Part shown: positions 1 through 7,477 of the stretch, in pieces
Numbering within the stretch: the first letter of the stretch is position 1
Layout of the letters: each line of letters starts with the position of its first letter
Assembly (NCBI GenBank): GCA_020026375.1
Contig: JAHHQN010000030.1
Span: 1 to 20,001 of the forward strand
Source: Alistipes sp.
GTDB taxonomy: Bacteria; Bacteroidota; Bacteroidia; Bacteroidales; Rikenellaceae
Direction of reading: 5' to 3'
Length of the DNA stretch: 20,001 nucleotides
The notes under the pieces: generated by a model
Told to the model about the DNA's origin: nothing
What the model saw: only the letters and a program-made list of their open reading frames with translations
Database searches by the model: none
Program-made: the position numbers and the translations under genes

Positions 1-3
1 GGG

Positions 4-1284
4 TTATTCCATGCGTTGTTCCAACCGGCGGCGATACTCCTCGGCAGAGGGAAGCGGACGGCGTGCCACACCCGACTCCACGGCCGCACGCGCCACGGCA
101 TACGACACCTCGAAGAGCAGTCGGTTGTCGAGCGGTTTGGGTATGATGTAGCGGCTGCCGAACTCCAGATGGTCGAGACGGTAGGCCTCCAGCACCTCGT
201 GCGGTACGGGGCGGCGGGCCAGTTGGGCGATGGCCTGTGCGGCGGCGATTTTCATCTCCTCGTTGATGGTGGTGGCGCGCACGTCGAGCGCCCCTCTGAA
301 GATGTAGGGGAAGCCCAGCACGTTGTTCACCTGATTGGGGTAGTCGGAGCGTCCGGTGGCGAATATCAGGTCGGGGCGCGAGGCCATGGCCTCGTCGTAG
401 GAGATTTCGGGATTGGGGTTGGCCAGCGCCAGCACGATGGGGTTGTCGGCCATCGTGCGCACCATGTCGGCCGTCAGCACGTCGGCCTTCGACACCCCGA
501 GAAAGAGGTCGGCGCCTTTCACCGCCTCTTCCAGCGTGGCGATGGGGCGCGGAGTGGCGAACTCGGCCTTCTGGGGGGTGAGGTCGTCGCGTGACGAGGT
601 GATGACTCCGCGGCTGTCGCACATGACGATGTTCTCCCTGCTCACACCGCACTCCGTGAAGAGGCGTGCGCAGGCTGTGGCGGCAGCTCCTGCACCGTTG
701 ATGACCACCTGCATGGCATCTACACGTTTGCCGGCAATCTCTGCTCCGTTGAGCAGGGCGGCCGAGGCGATGATGGCCGTGCCGTGCTGGTCGTCGTGCA
801 TGACGGGAATGTCGAGCTCCTCGCGCAGGCGGCGTTCTATCTCGAAGCATTCGGGGGCCTTGATGTCCTCGAGATTGATGCCGCCGAAGGTGGGCGCGAT
901 GGCCTTCACCGTTCTGACAAAGGCATCGGGGTCCTGCTCGTCGACCTCGATGTCGAACGAGTCGATGTCGGCGAAGGTCTTGAAGAGCATGCTCTTGCCC
1001 TCCATGACCGGCTTGGCGGCCGCCGCACCGATGTTGCCCAGTCCCAGGACGGCCGTGCCGTTGGAGATGACGGCCACGAGGTTGCCCTTCGAGGTGTAGT
1101 CGTAGGCCTCCTCGCTGTTGTGGGCGATGCGCATCGAGGGGGCGGCCACACCGGGCGAGTAGGCCAGCGAGAGGTCATACTGCGTGGTGTGGGGCTTGGT
1201 GGGGCGTATTTCTATCTTGCCGGGGCGGCCCTCCTTGTGGTAGTCGAGGGCGGCGCGGTCGGTATTCTGTCTTTGGTTTTCCAT
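4..1284 (-). CDS. maeB: NAD(P)-dependent malic enzyme, short form (no PTA domain)
   Basis: Oxidatively decarboxylates malate to pyruvate in the cytosol, giving NAD(P)H. The 426-residue protein starts MENQRQN at an ATG and ends in a TAA at the left edge of the window, so it is complete. Family signatures in order are the catalytic-tyrosine segment LAYSPGVAAP (Tyr42), GLGNIG followed by KPVMEGK, the metal-site segment HDDQHGTA, the Rossmann motif NGAGAAATACARLF, and GRSDYPNQVNNVLGFP. It closely resembles the N-terminal half of E. coli MaeB. The fused phosphotransacetylase-like domain common in MaeB proteins is absent: the reading frame stops where the interdomain linker would begin. Cofactor preference cannot be read reliably. 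No TAnnTTTG box is visible in the 40 bases before the start. The ruvB terminator lies just upstream, so the promoter is either atypical or the gene depends on readthrough. Confidence 0.93.
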   Translation of the reverse strand: MENQRQNTDRAALDYHKEGRPGKIEIRPTKPHTTQYDLSLAYSPGVAAPSMRIAHNSEEAYDYTSKGNLVAVISNGTAVLGLGNIGAAAAKPVMEGKSMLFKTFADIDSFDIEVDEQDPDAFVRTVKAIAPTFGGINLEDIKAPECFEIERRLREELDIPVMHDDQHGTAIIASAALLNGAEIAGKRVDAMQVVINGAGAAATACARLFTECGVSRENIVMCDSRGVITSSRDDLTPQKAEFATPRPIATLEEAVKGADLFLGVSKADVLTADMVRTMADNPIVLALANPNPEISYDEAMASRPDLIFATGRSDYPNQVNNVLGFPYIFRGALDVRATTINEEMKIAAAQAIAQLARRPVPHEVLEAYRLDHLEFGSRYIIPKPLDNRLLFEVSYAVARAAVESGVARRPLPSAEEYRRRLEQRME

Positions 1285-1326
1285 ATTTCTTTTTCTTGTA
1301 TTACATGTTGTTTCGACCTTCTAACG

Positions 1327-1357
1327 ACAAAAGGGCGCAAATATTGCGCCCTTTTGT
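1327..1357 (-). terminator. Intrinsic terminator after ruvB
   Basis: A perfect 14-bp inverted repeat (ACAAAAGGGCGCAA paired with TTGCGCCCTTTTGT) encloses a 3-base loop. It lies 30 bases past the ruvB stop, between ruvB and the malic enzyme gene. Its A/T-rich outer arms supply the U-tract in either direction, so it may also act on plus-strand transcripts. Confidence 0.8.
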
Positions 1358-1386
1358 GAGGTGTAGGCCTTTCGGCGGTGATGTTC

Positions 1387-2394
1387 CTAAAACAGGGTTG
1401 ACTCTCCGCTGCGGGAACAGGTGTAGCCCATGTGGTTGTAGGCCAGCTCGGTGGCTTCGCGTCCGCGGGGCGTGCGTTTGAGGAATCCCTCCTTGATGAG
1501 GAACGGTTCGTAGACCTCCTCGATGGTGCCGGCCTCCTCGCCCACGGCGGTGGCGATGGTGTTCAGACCCACGGGACCGCCGCCGAATTTGGCGATGATG
1601 GTCTCCAGAATCTTGTTGTCCATCTGGTCCAGACCGCGCGAGTCGATGTTGAGTGCCGAGAGGGCAAACCGTGTGATTTCGAGGTCGATGTGACCCTCAC
1701 CCTTGACCATTGCGAAGTCGCGCACGCGGCGCAGCAGGGCGTTGGCGATACGCGGCGTGCCGCGCGAACGGAGTGCCACTTCGTGGGCGGCCTCGTCGTC
1801 GATGGTGATGTCGAGGATACCTGCCGAGCGGCGCACGATGGCGGCCAGAATCCGCGAGTCGTAGTATTCCAGATGACACTGTATGCCGAATCGCGCTCTG
1901 AGGGGCGAGGTCAGCAGACCGCTGCGTGTGGTGGCGCCGATGAGGGTGAAGGGGGCCAGCTCAATCTGTATGGAGCGGGCCGAGGGACCCTTGTCGAGTA
2001 CGATGTCGATTTTGTAGTCCTCCATTGCCGAGTAGAGATACTCCTCGACGATGGGGCTCAGACGGTGAATCTCGTCGATGAACAGCACGTCGCCGGGATT
2101 GAGTCCCGTGAGCAGTCCGGCCAGATCGCCGGGTTTGTCGAGTACGGGACCCGATGTGGTCTTGAGTTGTGCGCCCATCTCGTTGGCGATGATGTTGGCC
2201 AGGGTGGTCTTGCCCAGACCCGGAGGGCCGTGGAGCAGGACGTGGTCCAGCGAGTCGCCGCGCATGAGGGCGGCTTTGATAAATATGCGGAGGTTTTCGA
2301 CAATCTTGTCCTGTCCGGAGAAGTTTTGCAACTCCTGCGGACGGATTTTGTTCTCGAATTCGAGGTCGCTTTCCGGATTTCTGATGATTGACAT
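1387..2394 (-). CDS. ruvB: Holliday junction branch-migration helicase RuvB
   Basis: ATP-driven motor of the RuvABC resolvasome, loaded by RuvA on Holliday junctions during recombinational repair. The protein has 335 residues, normal for the family. It shows the N-terminal IRPQEL..F.GQ motif, Walker A GPPGLGKT (about residues 56-63), Walker B LFIDEIHR (about 104-111), the sensor-1 region LIGATTRSGLLTSPLRARFG, and a C-terminal winged-helix domain with GPVGLNTIA and the EPFLIKEGFLKRTPRGR segment. The ATG at 2394 lies only 4 bases past a TATCTTTG -7 box, which makes an upstream start unlikely. It is transcribed alone between its own promoter and terminator; ruvA and ruvC are not nearby. Confidence 0.98.
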   Translation of the reverse strand: MSIIRNPESDLEFENKIRPQELQNFSGQDKIVENLRIFIKAALMRGDSLDHVLLHGPPGLGKTTLANIIANEMGAQLKTTSGPVLDKPGDLAGLLTGLNPGDVLFIDEIHRLSPIVEEYLYSAMEDYKIDIVLDKGPSARSIQIELAPFTLIGATTRSGLLTSPLRARFGIQCHLEYYDSRILAAIVRRSAGILDITIDDEAAHEVALRSRGTPRIANALLRRVRDFAMVKGEGHIDLEITRFALSALNIDSRGLDQMDNKILETIIAKFGGGPVGLNTIATAVGEEAGTIEEVYEPFLIKEGFLKRTPRGREATELAYNHMGYTCSRSGESTLF

Positions 2395-2398
2395 GCAG

Positions 2399-2432
2399 CA
2401 AAGATACTAAAAGAAACGAGACCGCAGACAAA
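2399..2432 (-). promoter_or_regulatory. ruvB promoter, probably leaderless
   Basis: On the minus strand a TATCTTTG -7 box (2406-2399) matches the Bacteroidetes consensus TAnnTTTG. A TTTG (2432-2429) lies 22 bases upstream as a candidate -33 element. Only four bases (CTGC) separate the -7 box from the ruvB ATG, so transcription should begin at or next to the start codon. Confidence 0.75.
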
Positions 2433-2478
2433 TGCCCCGATTTTTTCTTCATCTGACGGTCGGTCGGGGGGGGCGACG

Positions 2479-2512
2479 AAAAAGGCGACACGCATCGTCG
2501 CGTGTCGCCTTT
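2479..2512 (-). terminator. Intrinsic terminator after the NigD-like gene
   Basis: A perfect 13-bp stem (AAAGGCGACACGC paired with GCGTGTCGCCTTT) has a 6-base loop and is followed on the minus strand by a run of T residues. It lies about 30 bases downstream of the lipoprotein stop and upstream of the ruvB promoter. Confidence 0.85.
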
Positions 2513-2541
2513 GGTATCGGGGTTGCGCCCCTGTTCCCGAA

Positions 2542-3282
2542 TTAGAGACTCATGGAGATGGGCTGCTTGTCGTTGGTGTTCGACATGTCGATGAGTACCG
2601 ACTCCTCCTTCTCGGTCTCCATGTCGGAGTAGATGAGGTTGATACCCTTCTTGCCGCCCAGCTCGCGGCCGATGGGGGCGATGTTGAACGAAATCAGCTC
2701 GGTCTTGGGTTCCGAATAGCTGTCGCCGTCGTTCTGGTGAACGAGTTTCAGGTCGAGGTATTCGGGGTTGGCCGATGTGGGGTTCACCTTGTCGAGGATA
2801 AGGTGGTATTTGTGCTTGCTGCGGTCGTTGTTCTTGTGTCCGATTCTCAGGGTGAGGTACTCGGGCGAGAGGTAGGAGGTGGCGTTGCCCTGGTGCTTGT
2901 AGTAAATCTTGTCGGCCTTGGCAGTCAGCGTGTCAAGCTGGTTCTGGGTGGTGGCTACAATAGCGTCCTCGGTATAGTGGGGATTGATTTGAATCAGACG
3001 GATATTGTGGGTATAGCCCTCCTGCTTCTCCTGAAGTTCGTTGAAAAGAATGGTGGCACGCTGACCGTCTTTGGGGGTGTAGCGGCCCGAAGCTGCCACT
3101 TCGTTCTTGTTGGCCACATAGAAGGTGTCGTGATTCTCGCTCTGGTAGTAGAAGTTGAATACATCGCTGCCTTTGGTGGTAACCAGACAACCGCTCAGGG
3201 GTTGGTAGTCATCGTCGTTGCAGGCCACAAACGAGGTCATCGTTGTGAGGGCTGCCGCCAGTAAGAAAAGTTTTTTCATCAT
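2542..3282 (-). CDS. NigD-like surface lipoprotein
   Basis: A 246-residue predicted lipoprotein. Residues 1-20 form a signal peptide (MMKK, then a hydrophobic stretch) ending in the lipobox FVAC, with Cys21 as the lipidated residue. The residues after Cys are NDDD. Such acidic residues resemble the Bacteroidetes lipoprotein export signal, so surface display is inferred. The mature part is soluble and beta-rich, with no membrane segment or catalytic motif. Overall organisation resembles the NigD-like family (an N-terminal OB-like and a C-terminal beta-sandwich domain), whose function is not established. The start is ATG at 3282 or the adjacent ATG at 3279. A longer reading begins with TTG inside the promoter box and is rejected. 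It is a single-gene unit with a 5' untranslated region of roughly 53 bases. Confidence 0.75.
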   Translation of the reverse strand: MMKKLFLLAAALTTMTSFVACNDDDYQPLSGCLVTTKGSDVFNFYYQSENHDTFYVANKNEVAASGRYTPKDGQRATILFNELQEKQEGYTHNIRLIQINPHYTEDAIVATTQNQLDTLTAKADKIYYKHQGNATSYLSPEYLTLRIGHKNNDRSKHKYHLILDKVNPTSANPEYLDLKLVHQNDGDSYSEPKTELISFNIAPIGRELGGKKGINLIYSDMETEKEESVLIDMSNTNDKQPISMSL

Positions 3283-3339
3283 AAAATTAGTGCTTTTAGT
3301 GTGTTTGTAATGTAACGTGTAATAATGGGTTTTATTTTG

Positions 3340-3347
3340 CAAATATA
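3340..3347 (-). promoter_or_regulatory. -7 box of the NigD-like gene
   Basis: The minus strand reads TATATTTG, an exact match to TAnnTTTG, about 57 bases upstream of the ATG at 3282. The surrounding 70 bases are very AT-rich. No clear -33 TTG was seen. The box fixes the gene start downstream of it. Confidence 0.6.
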
Positions 3348-3415
3348 TGGATTTTTTTAGGGTAGAATCCGTCCGTTTTTAATTTTGTTCAACAATTTTT
3401 TCCACAACGCCCCTA

Positions 3416-3453
3416 CGAAAATACGGAACCCCTCGCTGAGGGATTCCGTATTT
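3416..3453 (-). terminator. Intrinsic terminator of the lgt / HU-SPOR / gtrA directon
   Basis: Hairpin AAATACGGAA / TTCCGTATTT (10 bp) is extended inward by CCCTC / GAGGG across one C-A mismatch, with a GCT loop. On the minus strand it is followed by TTTTCG. It lies 8 bases after the gtrA stop and ends the six-gene minus-strand run. Confidence 0.85.
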
Positions 3454-3461
3454 GGGAATGT

Positions 3462-3950
3462 TCACTCTTCGGAGTGCCTGAAGGTGAAATATTTGGCGGC
3501 GAGGTAGCTGTATACCGTCGTGGTGACGGTGGTGATGACATTGGCCGGAGTGGGCCAGATGCCGCAGACCTCGACAAGGAACTTCATGCACAGATAGGTC
3601 ATGATGATGGAACCTGTGACCGAGAGGGCGTATCTGATGACCTGTGTGGGGGTTCTGACGGTCGATTTGCGGAAGGTGACGTGCTTGTTGAGCCAGAATC
3701 CGATGAAGAAGACAATCGGAAACACCACCGTGAGTGCCGCGATGTGGGGCGACATGACCACAAATCCCAGGTCGATGAACCGGTGACGCAGGACATAATT
3801 GTAGGTCAGAAAGTAGAGCAGCGGATTGACGACCAGATAGGTGAATCCTCCGCAGGCTGCATATCTGAAGGTCTGTCGGGGAATGAACCGCGCGAAGGGC
3901 TGCCGATAGAAGAAATCGATGCAGCGAATCAGTAGCTCGTCGGTCTGCAT
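3462..3950 (-). CDS. GtrA-like four-helix membrane protein
   Basis: A 162-residue integral membrane protein of the GtrA / DPMS-flippase-like family, which is thought to move or present polyprenyl-linked sugars at the inner membrane. Four hydrophobic segments lie at about residues 33-50, 68-88, 105-125 and 135-155. The family-typical motifs are present: FWLNKHVTFR after helix 2, and YFTFR at the C-terminus. The chosen start is the ATG at 3950, because its first base is the last base of the upstream TGA (TGATG), the usual arrangement for coupled translation. An ATG seven codons upstream is possible but would overlap the preceding gene further. No glycosyltransferase partner is in the window, so the substrate cannot be assigned. 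Confidence 0.85.
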   Translation of the reverse strand: MQTDELLIRCIDFFYRQPFARFIPRQTFRYAACGGFTYLVVNPLLYFLTYNYVLRHRFIDLGFVVMSPHIAALTVVFPIVFFIGFWLNKHVTFRKSTVRTPTQVIRYALSVTGSIIMTYLCMKFLVEVCGIWPTPANVITTVTTTVYSYLAAKYFTFRHSEE

Positions 3951-4906
3951 CAGCGTGCCGTGTAGGTCCAAAGTCCCTCGTGGGCCTGTCTTGCGCGTGC
4001 GATGTAGTCCGAGCAGTCGTCGGCCGACGCGGAGTGGAAGGGCGAGAGCATGAATTTGCTGCCGAAGACCAGCACCTCACACTGCATGTCGGGGTCCTTC
4101 TCGCGGTATTGGCGTGCGGCACGCGCGGCGTTCTCCGGTGTGGAGAAGACACCCAGCACCACATAGCGGTGTCCCGAAATCATGTTGTGGGGTTCGTCGT
4201 CCCGGCGTGGGGCGTCCGCTGCCGGCTGCCCGGCCGGAGCCGGAGCCGGTGCCGCAGGGGTCTCTGTGGAAGGAGTGGCTGTTGCAGGGGTCTCCGCGGT
4301 CGGTGCGTCTGCCGCTGTCGTGGGGAAATCCTCGGGGGCAGTGGTTGTTGCCGGAAGGTCGGGGGCCGACTCTGCGACAGGTGCCGCTGTCGAGGCGGGA
4401 CGCTGCTGGGGCATCTTGGCCGGTTGCAGCACCGCGTACTGGTAGATGCCGATGCCCAATGCCACTGCAATGGCGGCGGCACCGCACCAGATGACCCAGT
4501 CGCTGCGGTTCGACTTCACCCGTATGGGGGTGTGTCCCTGCGGATTGAGACGCTTCTCGAATTCGGGGTCGATGACAAAACTCTTGAGTTTGAGCGTGCC
4601 GACCCCTTCGATGACGAGGGTGTCGTCCTGACGGGTCTTGTCGAGCCAGCGGTTGTAGATTTCCTGTGCCTGTGTCTCGTCGCAGTCGGTGTCGCGCATG
4701 AGTTGGCCGACAATCGACACGCCGCGCTCACGCGACGAGAAGCCGATGATGCGGTAGGGAGGTACTATTTCGTTGCGCGAGATGCGTCGTGCGGCGCACC
4801 GCTCGGTGTAGAGCGAACCTACGCCCGGCAGGAAAATCTCGCTTCCCGAAGCCAGACGGTCGCCAATCAGGCGGTTCAGCTCCGTAACCATAGGATAGTT
4901 GCTCAT
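3950..4906 (-). CDS. HU/CCDC81-like N-domain plus SPOR domain, single-pass membrane protein
   Basis: A 318-residue protein of modular build. Residues 1 to about 120 (with LPGVGSLYTER and VIEGVGTLKLK) resemble the two tandem HU-like units found in Bacteroidetes SPOR proteins (prokaryotic HU-CCDC81 family). A transmembrane helix follows at about 136-155 (WVIWCGAAAIAVALGIGIY), then an 80-residue linker rich in Pro, Ala and Thr. A C-terminal SPOR domain (about 245-318, beginning YVVLGVFSTPENAARAA) is of the type that binds septal peptidoglycan lacking stem peptides. The N-domain should be cytoplasmic and the SPOR domain periplasmic. The ATG at 4906 is preferred over a GTG nine codons upstream that abuts the lgt stop. 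Inferred role: linking cytoplasmic structures to the division site. Confidence 0.82.
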   Translation of the reverse strand: MSNYPMVTELNRLIGDRLASGSEIFLPGVGSLYTERCAARRISRNEIVPPYRIIGFSSRERGVSIVGQLMRDTDCDETQAQEIYNRWLDKTRQDDTLVIEGVGTLKLKSFVIDPEFEKRLNPQGHTPIRVKSNRSDWVIWCGAAAIAVALGIGIYQYAVLQPAKMPQQRPASTAAPVAESAPDLPATTTAPEDFPTTAADAPTAETPATATPSTETPAAPAPAPAGQPAADAPRRDDEPHNMISGHRYVVLGVFSTPENAARAARQYREKDPDMQCEVLVFGSKFMLSPFHSASADDCSDYIARARQAHEGLWTYTAR

Positions 4907-4933
4907 GGTTTTGCTCTTTTGGGGGTGAATCAC

Positions 4934-5797
4934 TTATTTACGGGAGCCCTTGCCGTCGAAGTTGCGGCGGTCGACGCTCCACGAGGAATTGTTGCGGCAG
5001 CTCTTCCAGATGATGTAGACACCCAGAATGATGAACGGTATGCTGAGCCACTGTCCCATGTCGAGTGTCCAGCCGGCCTCGAAGGAGGTCTGGTCGAGTT
5101 TGACGAACTCGATGAAGAATCGAGTGAGGAAGATGCCCTGCAGACCGATGCCGAAGAGCAGTCCCGGACGGCGGGTGGCCATGTCGCGGCGGTAGTAGAG
5201 CCAGGCCAGCACCACGAAGGTGATGATGTAGCAGAGTGCCTCGTAAATCTGTGTGGGGTGCATGGCCATACCCTGATAGTAGGCCTGCCACAGATTCGAG
5301 CTGTGGAACTCGAAGCCCCACGGCAGGGTGGTGGCACAACCGAAAATCTCGGAGTTGAACAGGTTGCCGAATCTCACGGCCGCACCGCCGATGGCCACGG
5401 CAATCATGATGCGGTCGAGTGACCAGATGTAGGGCAGCTTGTTCTTGCGCGAGAAGAGCCACAGACCCACCAGCAGACCGATGGCCGCACCGTGGCTGGC
5501 CAGACCGCCGTCACGGAATCCCGTGATGATGGTCCACGGCTGGCTGAGGTAGCCCACCGGGTCGTAGAACAGGCAGTGGCCCAGTCGTGCGCCGATGACG
5601 GTGGCCAGTGTGCCGTAGAGGAATATCGAATCCGACACACTGTCGGGCAGCGACTCGCGCTTACAGAAATTTTCAAAGAATTTGGCACCCATCAGTATGG
5701 CCAGCATCCACATCACGCCGTAGTAGCGGATTTCCAGACCGAAGAGTGAGAAGAGTACGGGGTCGAACTCCCATACTATGCTTAATGGTTGTAACAT
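4934..5797 (-). CDS. lgt: Prolipoprotein diacylglyceryl transferase Lgt
   Basis: Transfers diacylglycerol from phosphatidylglycerol to the lipobox cysteine of prolipoproteins, the first step of lipoprotein maturation, in the inner membrane. The 287-residue polytopic protein has the Lgt motifs in order: RYYGVMW (about 24-30), GARLGHCLFYDP (69-80), GGLASHG with His102, the signature GAAVRFGNLFNSE (138-150, with Arg142 matching the essential Arg of E. coli Lgt), HPTQIYE (180-186), and a late FFIEF segment. The C-terminal tail is charged (DRRNFDGKGSRK). It lies 24 bases after the histidine kinase and 27 bases before the HU-SPOR gene. Its product would process the NigD-like lipoprotein encoded nearby. 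Confidence 0.97.
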   Translation of the reverse strand: MLQPLSIVWEFDPVLFSLFGLEIRYYGVMWMLAILMGAKFFENFCKRESLPDSVSDSIFLYGTLATVIGARLGHCLFYDPVGYLSQPWTIITGFRDGGLASHGAAIGLLVGLWLFSRKNKLPYIWSLDRIMIAVAIGGAAVRFGNLFNSEIFGCATTLPWGFEFHSSNLWQAYYQGMAMHPTQIYEALCYIITFVVLAWLYYRRDMATRRPGLLFGIGLQGIFLTRFFIEFVKLDQTSFEAGWTLDMGQWLSIPFIILGVYIIWKSCRNNSSWSVDRRNFDGKGSRK

Positions 5798-5821
5798 GTT
5801 GATCGGTTGCTTACTGATAGG

Positions 5822-6865
5822 TTATTTCGCGTCGCTCTTCGCCTTCTTGAAGGTAAACGAGAAGGTGGTACCCTCGCCGAGCTGACTGCGTACCGAGATG
5901 CGTTCGCCGTGGGCCTCGATGATGTGTTTGACGATGGCCAGACCCAGACCCGTGCCGCCCTGCTCGCGCGAACGTCCCTTGTCGGTGCGGTAGAAGCGCT
6001 CGAAGATGCGCGGCAGATCCTCCTTGGCGATACCCGAACCGTTGTCCTCCACCTCAATGAGAATCTTGTCCATCAGGTCGCGGAAGCGGATATGGGTGTT
6101 GCCGCCCTCCTTGCCATAGCGTATGGAGTTGACAATCAGATTGACGAACACCTGACCCGCGAAGTGCTTGTCGGCCACCACCCAGAAGGGCGAAGGCAGT
6201 TTGTCGCCGCCCTTCACCGTGATTTTGATGTCCTTCTTGTCGGCCTCGATTTCGGTCTGCTCGGCAATCTCCCTGGCCAGAGCCACGATGTCGAAACGCT
6301 CCATTTCGAGACGGTTCATGTCGCTCTCCAGCTTCGAGATGGTGTCGAGGTCGTTGACGATGTTGATCAGACGGTCGATGCTCTTCTCGGCTCTTTCGAG
6401 GTACTTGCGGTTGATGAGTTCGTCCTCCAGTGCGCCGTCGAGCAGGGTCGAGATGTAGCCCTGAATGTTGAAGATGGGGGTCTTCAGCTCGTGGGCCACA
6501 TTGCCCAGATACTGCTTGCGGAAATGCTCCACCTCCTTCAGACGGGTGATTTCCTTGTCGTTGGTGTCGGCCCAGGCCGTCAGCTCCTCACCCACGTTCT
6601 CGACCTTCTTGTCCTTGAGTTCCGAGAAAATCTCCTTGGTGTGGACATTGCGCGAGTAGACGATGGAGTAGATGGGCTTGAGTTTGTAGGCCACATATTT
6701 GCGGATAATGAAAAGAGCAACGAGTGCTACAACAAAAAAGGCACCCAGCGATACACAGAGTGTCAGCCACCAGGCGTGCTGGAGGAGCATCATGCCTCCG
6801 GCCACGATGAGGGTGGCGAGTAATGCGATGAGCAGCGAAGCCGCTTCCTTGGTCTTGATTGTCAT
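5822..6865 (-). CDS. Membrane sensor histidine kinase, PhoR-like
   Basis: A 347-residue kinase. Two adjacent N-terminal membrane helices (about residues 10-28 and 32-54) are separated by only a few residues, so there is almost no periplasmic sensor domain. A short HAMP-like or linker region (55-115) follows. The HisKA motif is GNVAHELKTP with phospho-acceptor His125. The ATPase domain has the N-box with Asn246, the G1 box VEDNGSGI (272-279), the F-box RIFERFYR and the G2 box GGTGLGLAIV (303-312). No response regulator gene is adjacent or elsewhere in the window, so it is an orphan here. It starts 6 bases after the ribE stop and precedes lgt by 24 bases, so co-transcription is likely. The stimulus is unknown; the minimal extracytoplasmic loop suggests sensing in or at the membrane. 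Confidence 0.92.
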   Translation of the reverse strand: MTIKTKEAASLLIALLATLIVAGGMMLLQHAWWLTLCVSLGAFFVVALVALFIIRKYVAYKLKPIYSIVYSRNVHTKEIFSELKDKKVENVGEELTAWADTNDKEITRLKEVEHFRKQYLGNVAHELKTPIFNIQGYISTLLDGALEDELINRKYLERAEKSIDRLINIVNDLDTISKLESDMNRLEMERFDIVALAREIAEQTEIEADKKDIKITVKGGDKLPSPFWVVADKHFAGQVFVNLIVNSIRYGKEGGNTHIRFRDLMDKILIEVEDNGSGIAKEDLPRIFERFYRTDKGRSREQGGTGLGLAIVKHIIEAHGERISVRSQLGEGTTFSFTFKKAKSDAK

Positions 6866-6871
6866 AATCCC

Positions 6872-7468
6872 TTACTTTATATATTGTGTCATGAGGCGGG
6901 CGATGTATTTGCCCACGATATCAAATTCGAGGTTGACCTTCGAACCTACCTCCATACGGCAGAAGTTGGTGTGTTCGAGCGTGTAGGGTATGATGGCCAC
7001 ACGGAACGAGTCCTCCTTCGAGTCGCAGACCGTGAGACTCACACCGTTGACGGTCACCGAACCCTTCTCCACGGTGCAGAGGCCGCCGCCCTGGGGGGTG
7101 TAGCGGAAGGTGAAGTACCAGCTGCCGTCGGCATCTTCCTTGGCGATGCACTCGGCCGTCTGGTCGACATGACCCTGCACGATGTGGCCGTCGAGCAGTG
7201 CGTCGGGTTTCATCGAGCGTTCGAGGTTCACCAGGTCGCCCACGCGCAGGAGTCCGAGGTTGCTGCGTTCGAGGGTCTCCCGCATGGCGGTGACGGTGTA
7301 GGTGTCGTCCTTGATGTCGACCACCGTGAGGCATACGCCGTTGTGGGCCACGCTCTGGTCTATCTTCAATTCCTGTGCAAAATCGGCACGGAGGGTAAAG
7401 TCCTTGTTCTGACGGTCGGTGCGGATAGCCACCACCTCCGCCATTCTTTCTACGATTCCTGAAAACAT
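6872..7468 (-). CDS. ribE: Riboflavin synthase, alpha subunit
   Basis: Dismutates two 6,7-dimethyl-8-ribityllumazine molecules to riboflavin plus a pyrimidine, the last step of riboflavin synthesis, as a cytosolic trimer. The 198-residue protein has the two expected lumazine-binding barrels. The first opens with MFSGIVE (usually MFTGIVE) and includes NGVCLTV and VNLERSM. The second has DGHIVQGHVDQ, KGSVTVNGVSLTV and IPYTLEHTNF. It lies 9 bases after the S24-like regulator and 6 before the histidine kinase. No FMN riboswitch is visible in the short gap upstream. Other rib genes are absent from the window. The symbol follows the ribE usage; some genomes call it ribC. Confidence 0.97.
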   Translation of the reverse strand: MFSGIVERMAEVVAIRTDRQNKDFTLRADFAQELKIDQSVAHNGVCLTVVDIKDDTYTVTAMRETLERSNLGLLRVGDLVNLERSMKPDALLDGHIVQGHVDQTAECIAKEDADGSWYFTFRYTPQGGGLCTVEKGSVTVNGVSLTVCDSKEDSFRVAIIPYTLEHTNFCRMEVGSKVNLEFDIVGKYIARLMTQYIK

Positions 7469-7477
7469 AGTCTGCTC

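Noticed and set aside
3980..5422. 480-residue plus-strand frame opposite HU-SPOR and lgt
   Set aside because: Antisense artefact: composition is dominated by Gly, Arg, Cys and Val and it spans the boundary of two well-supported genes.
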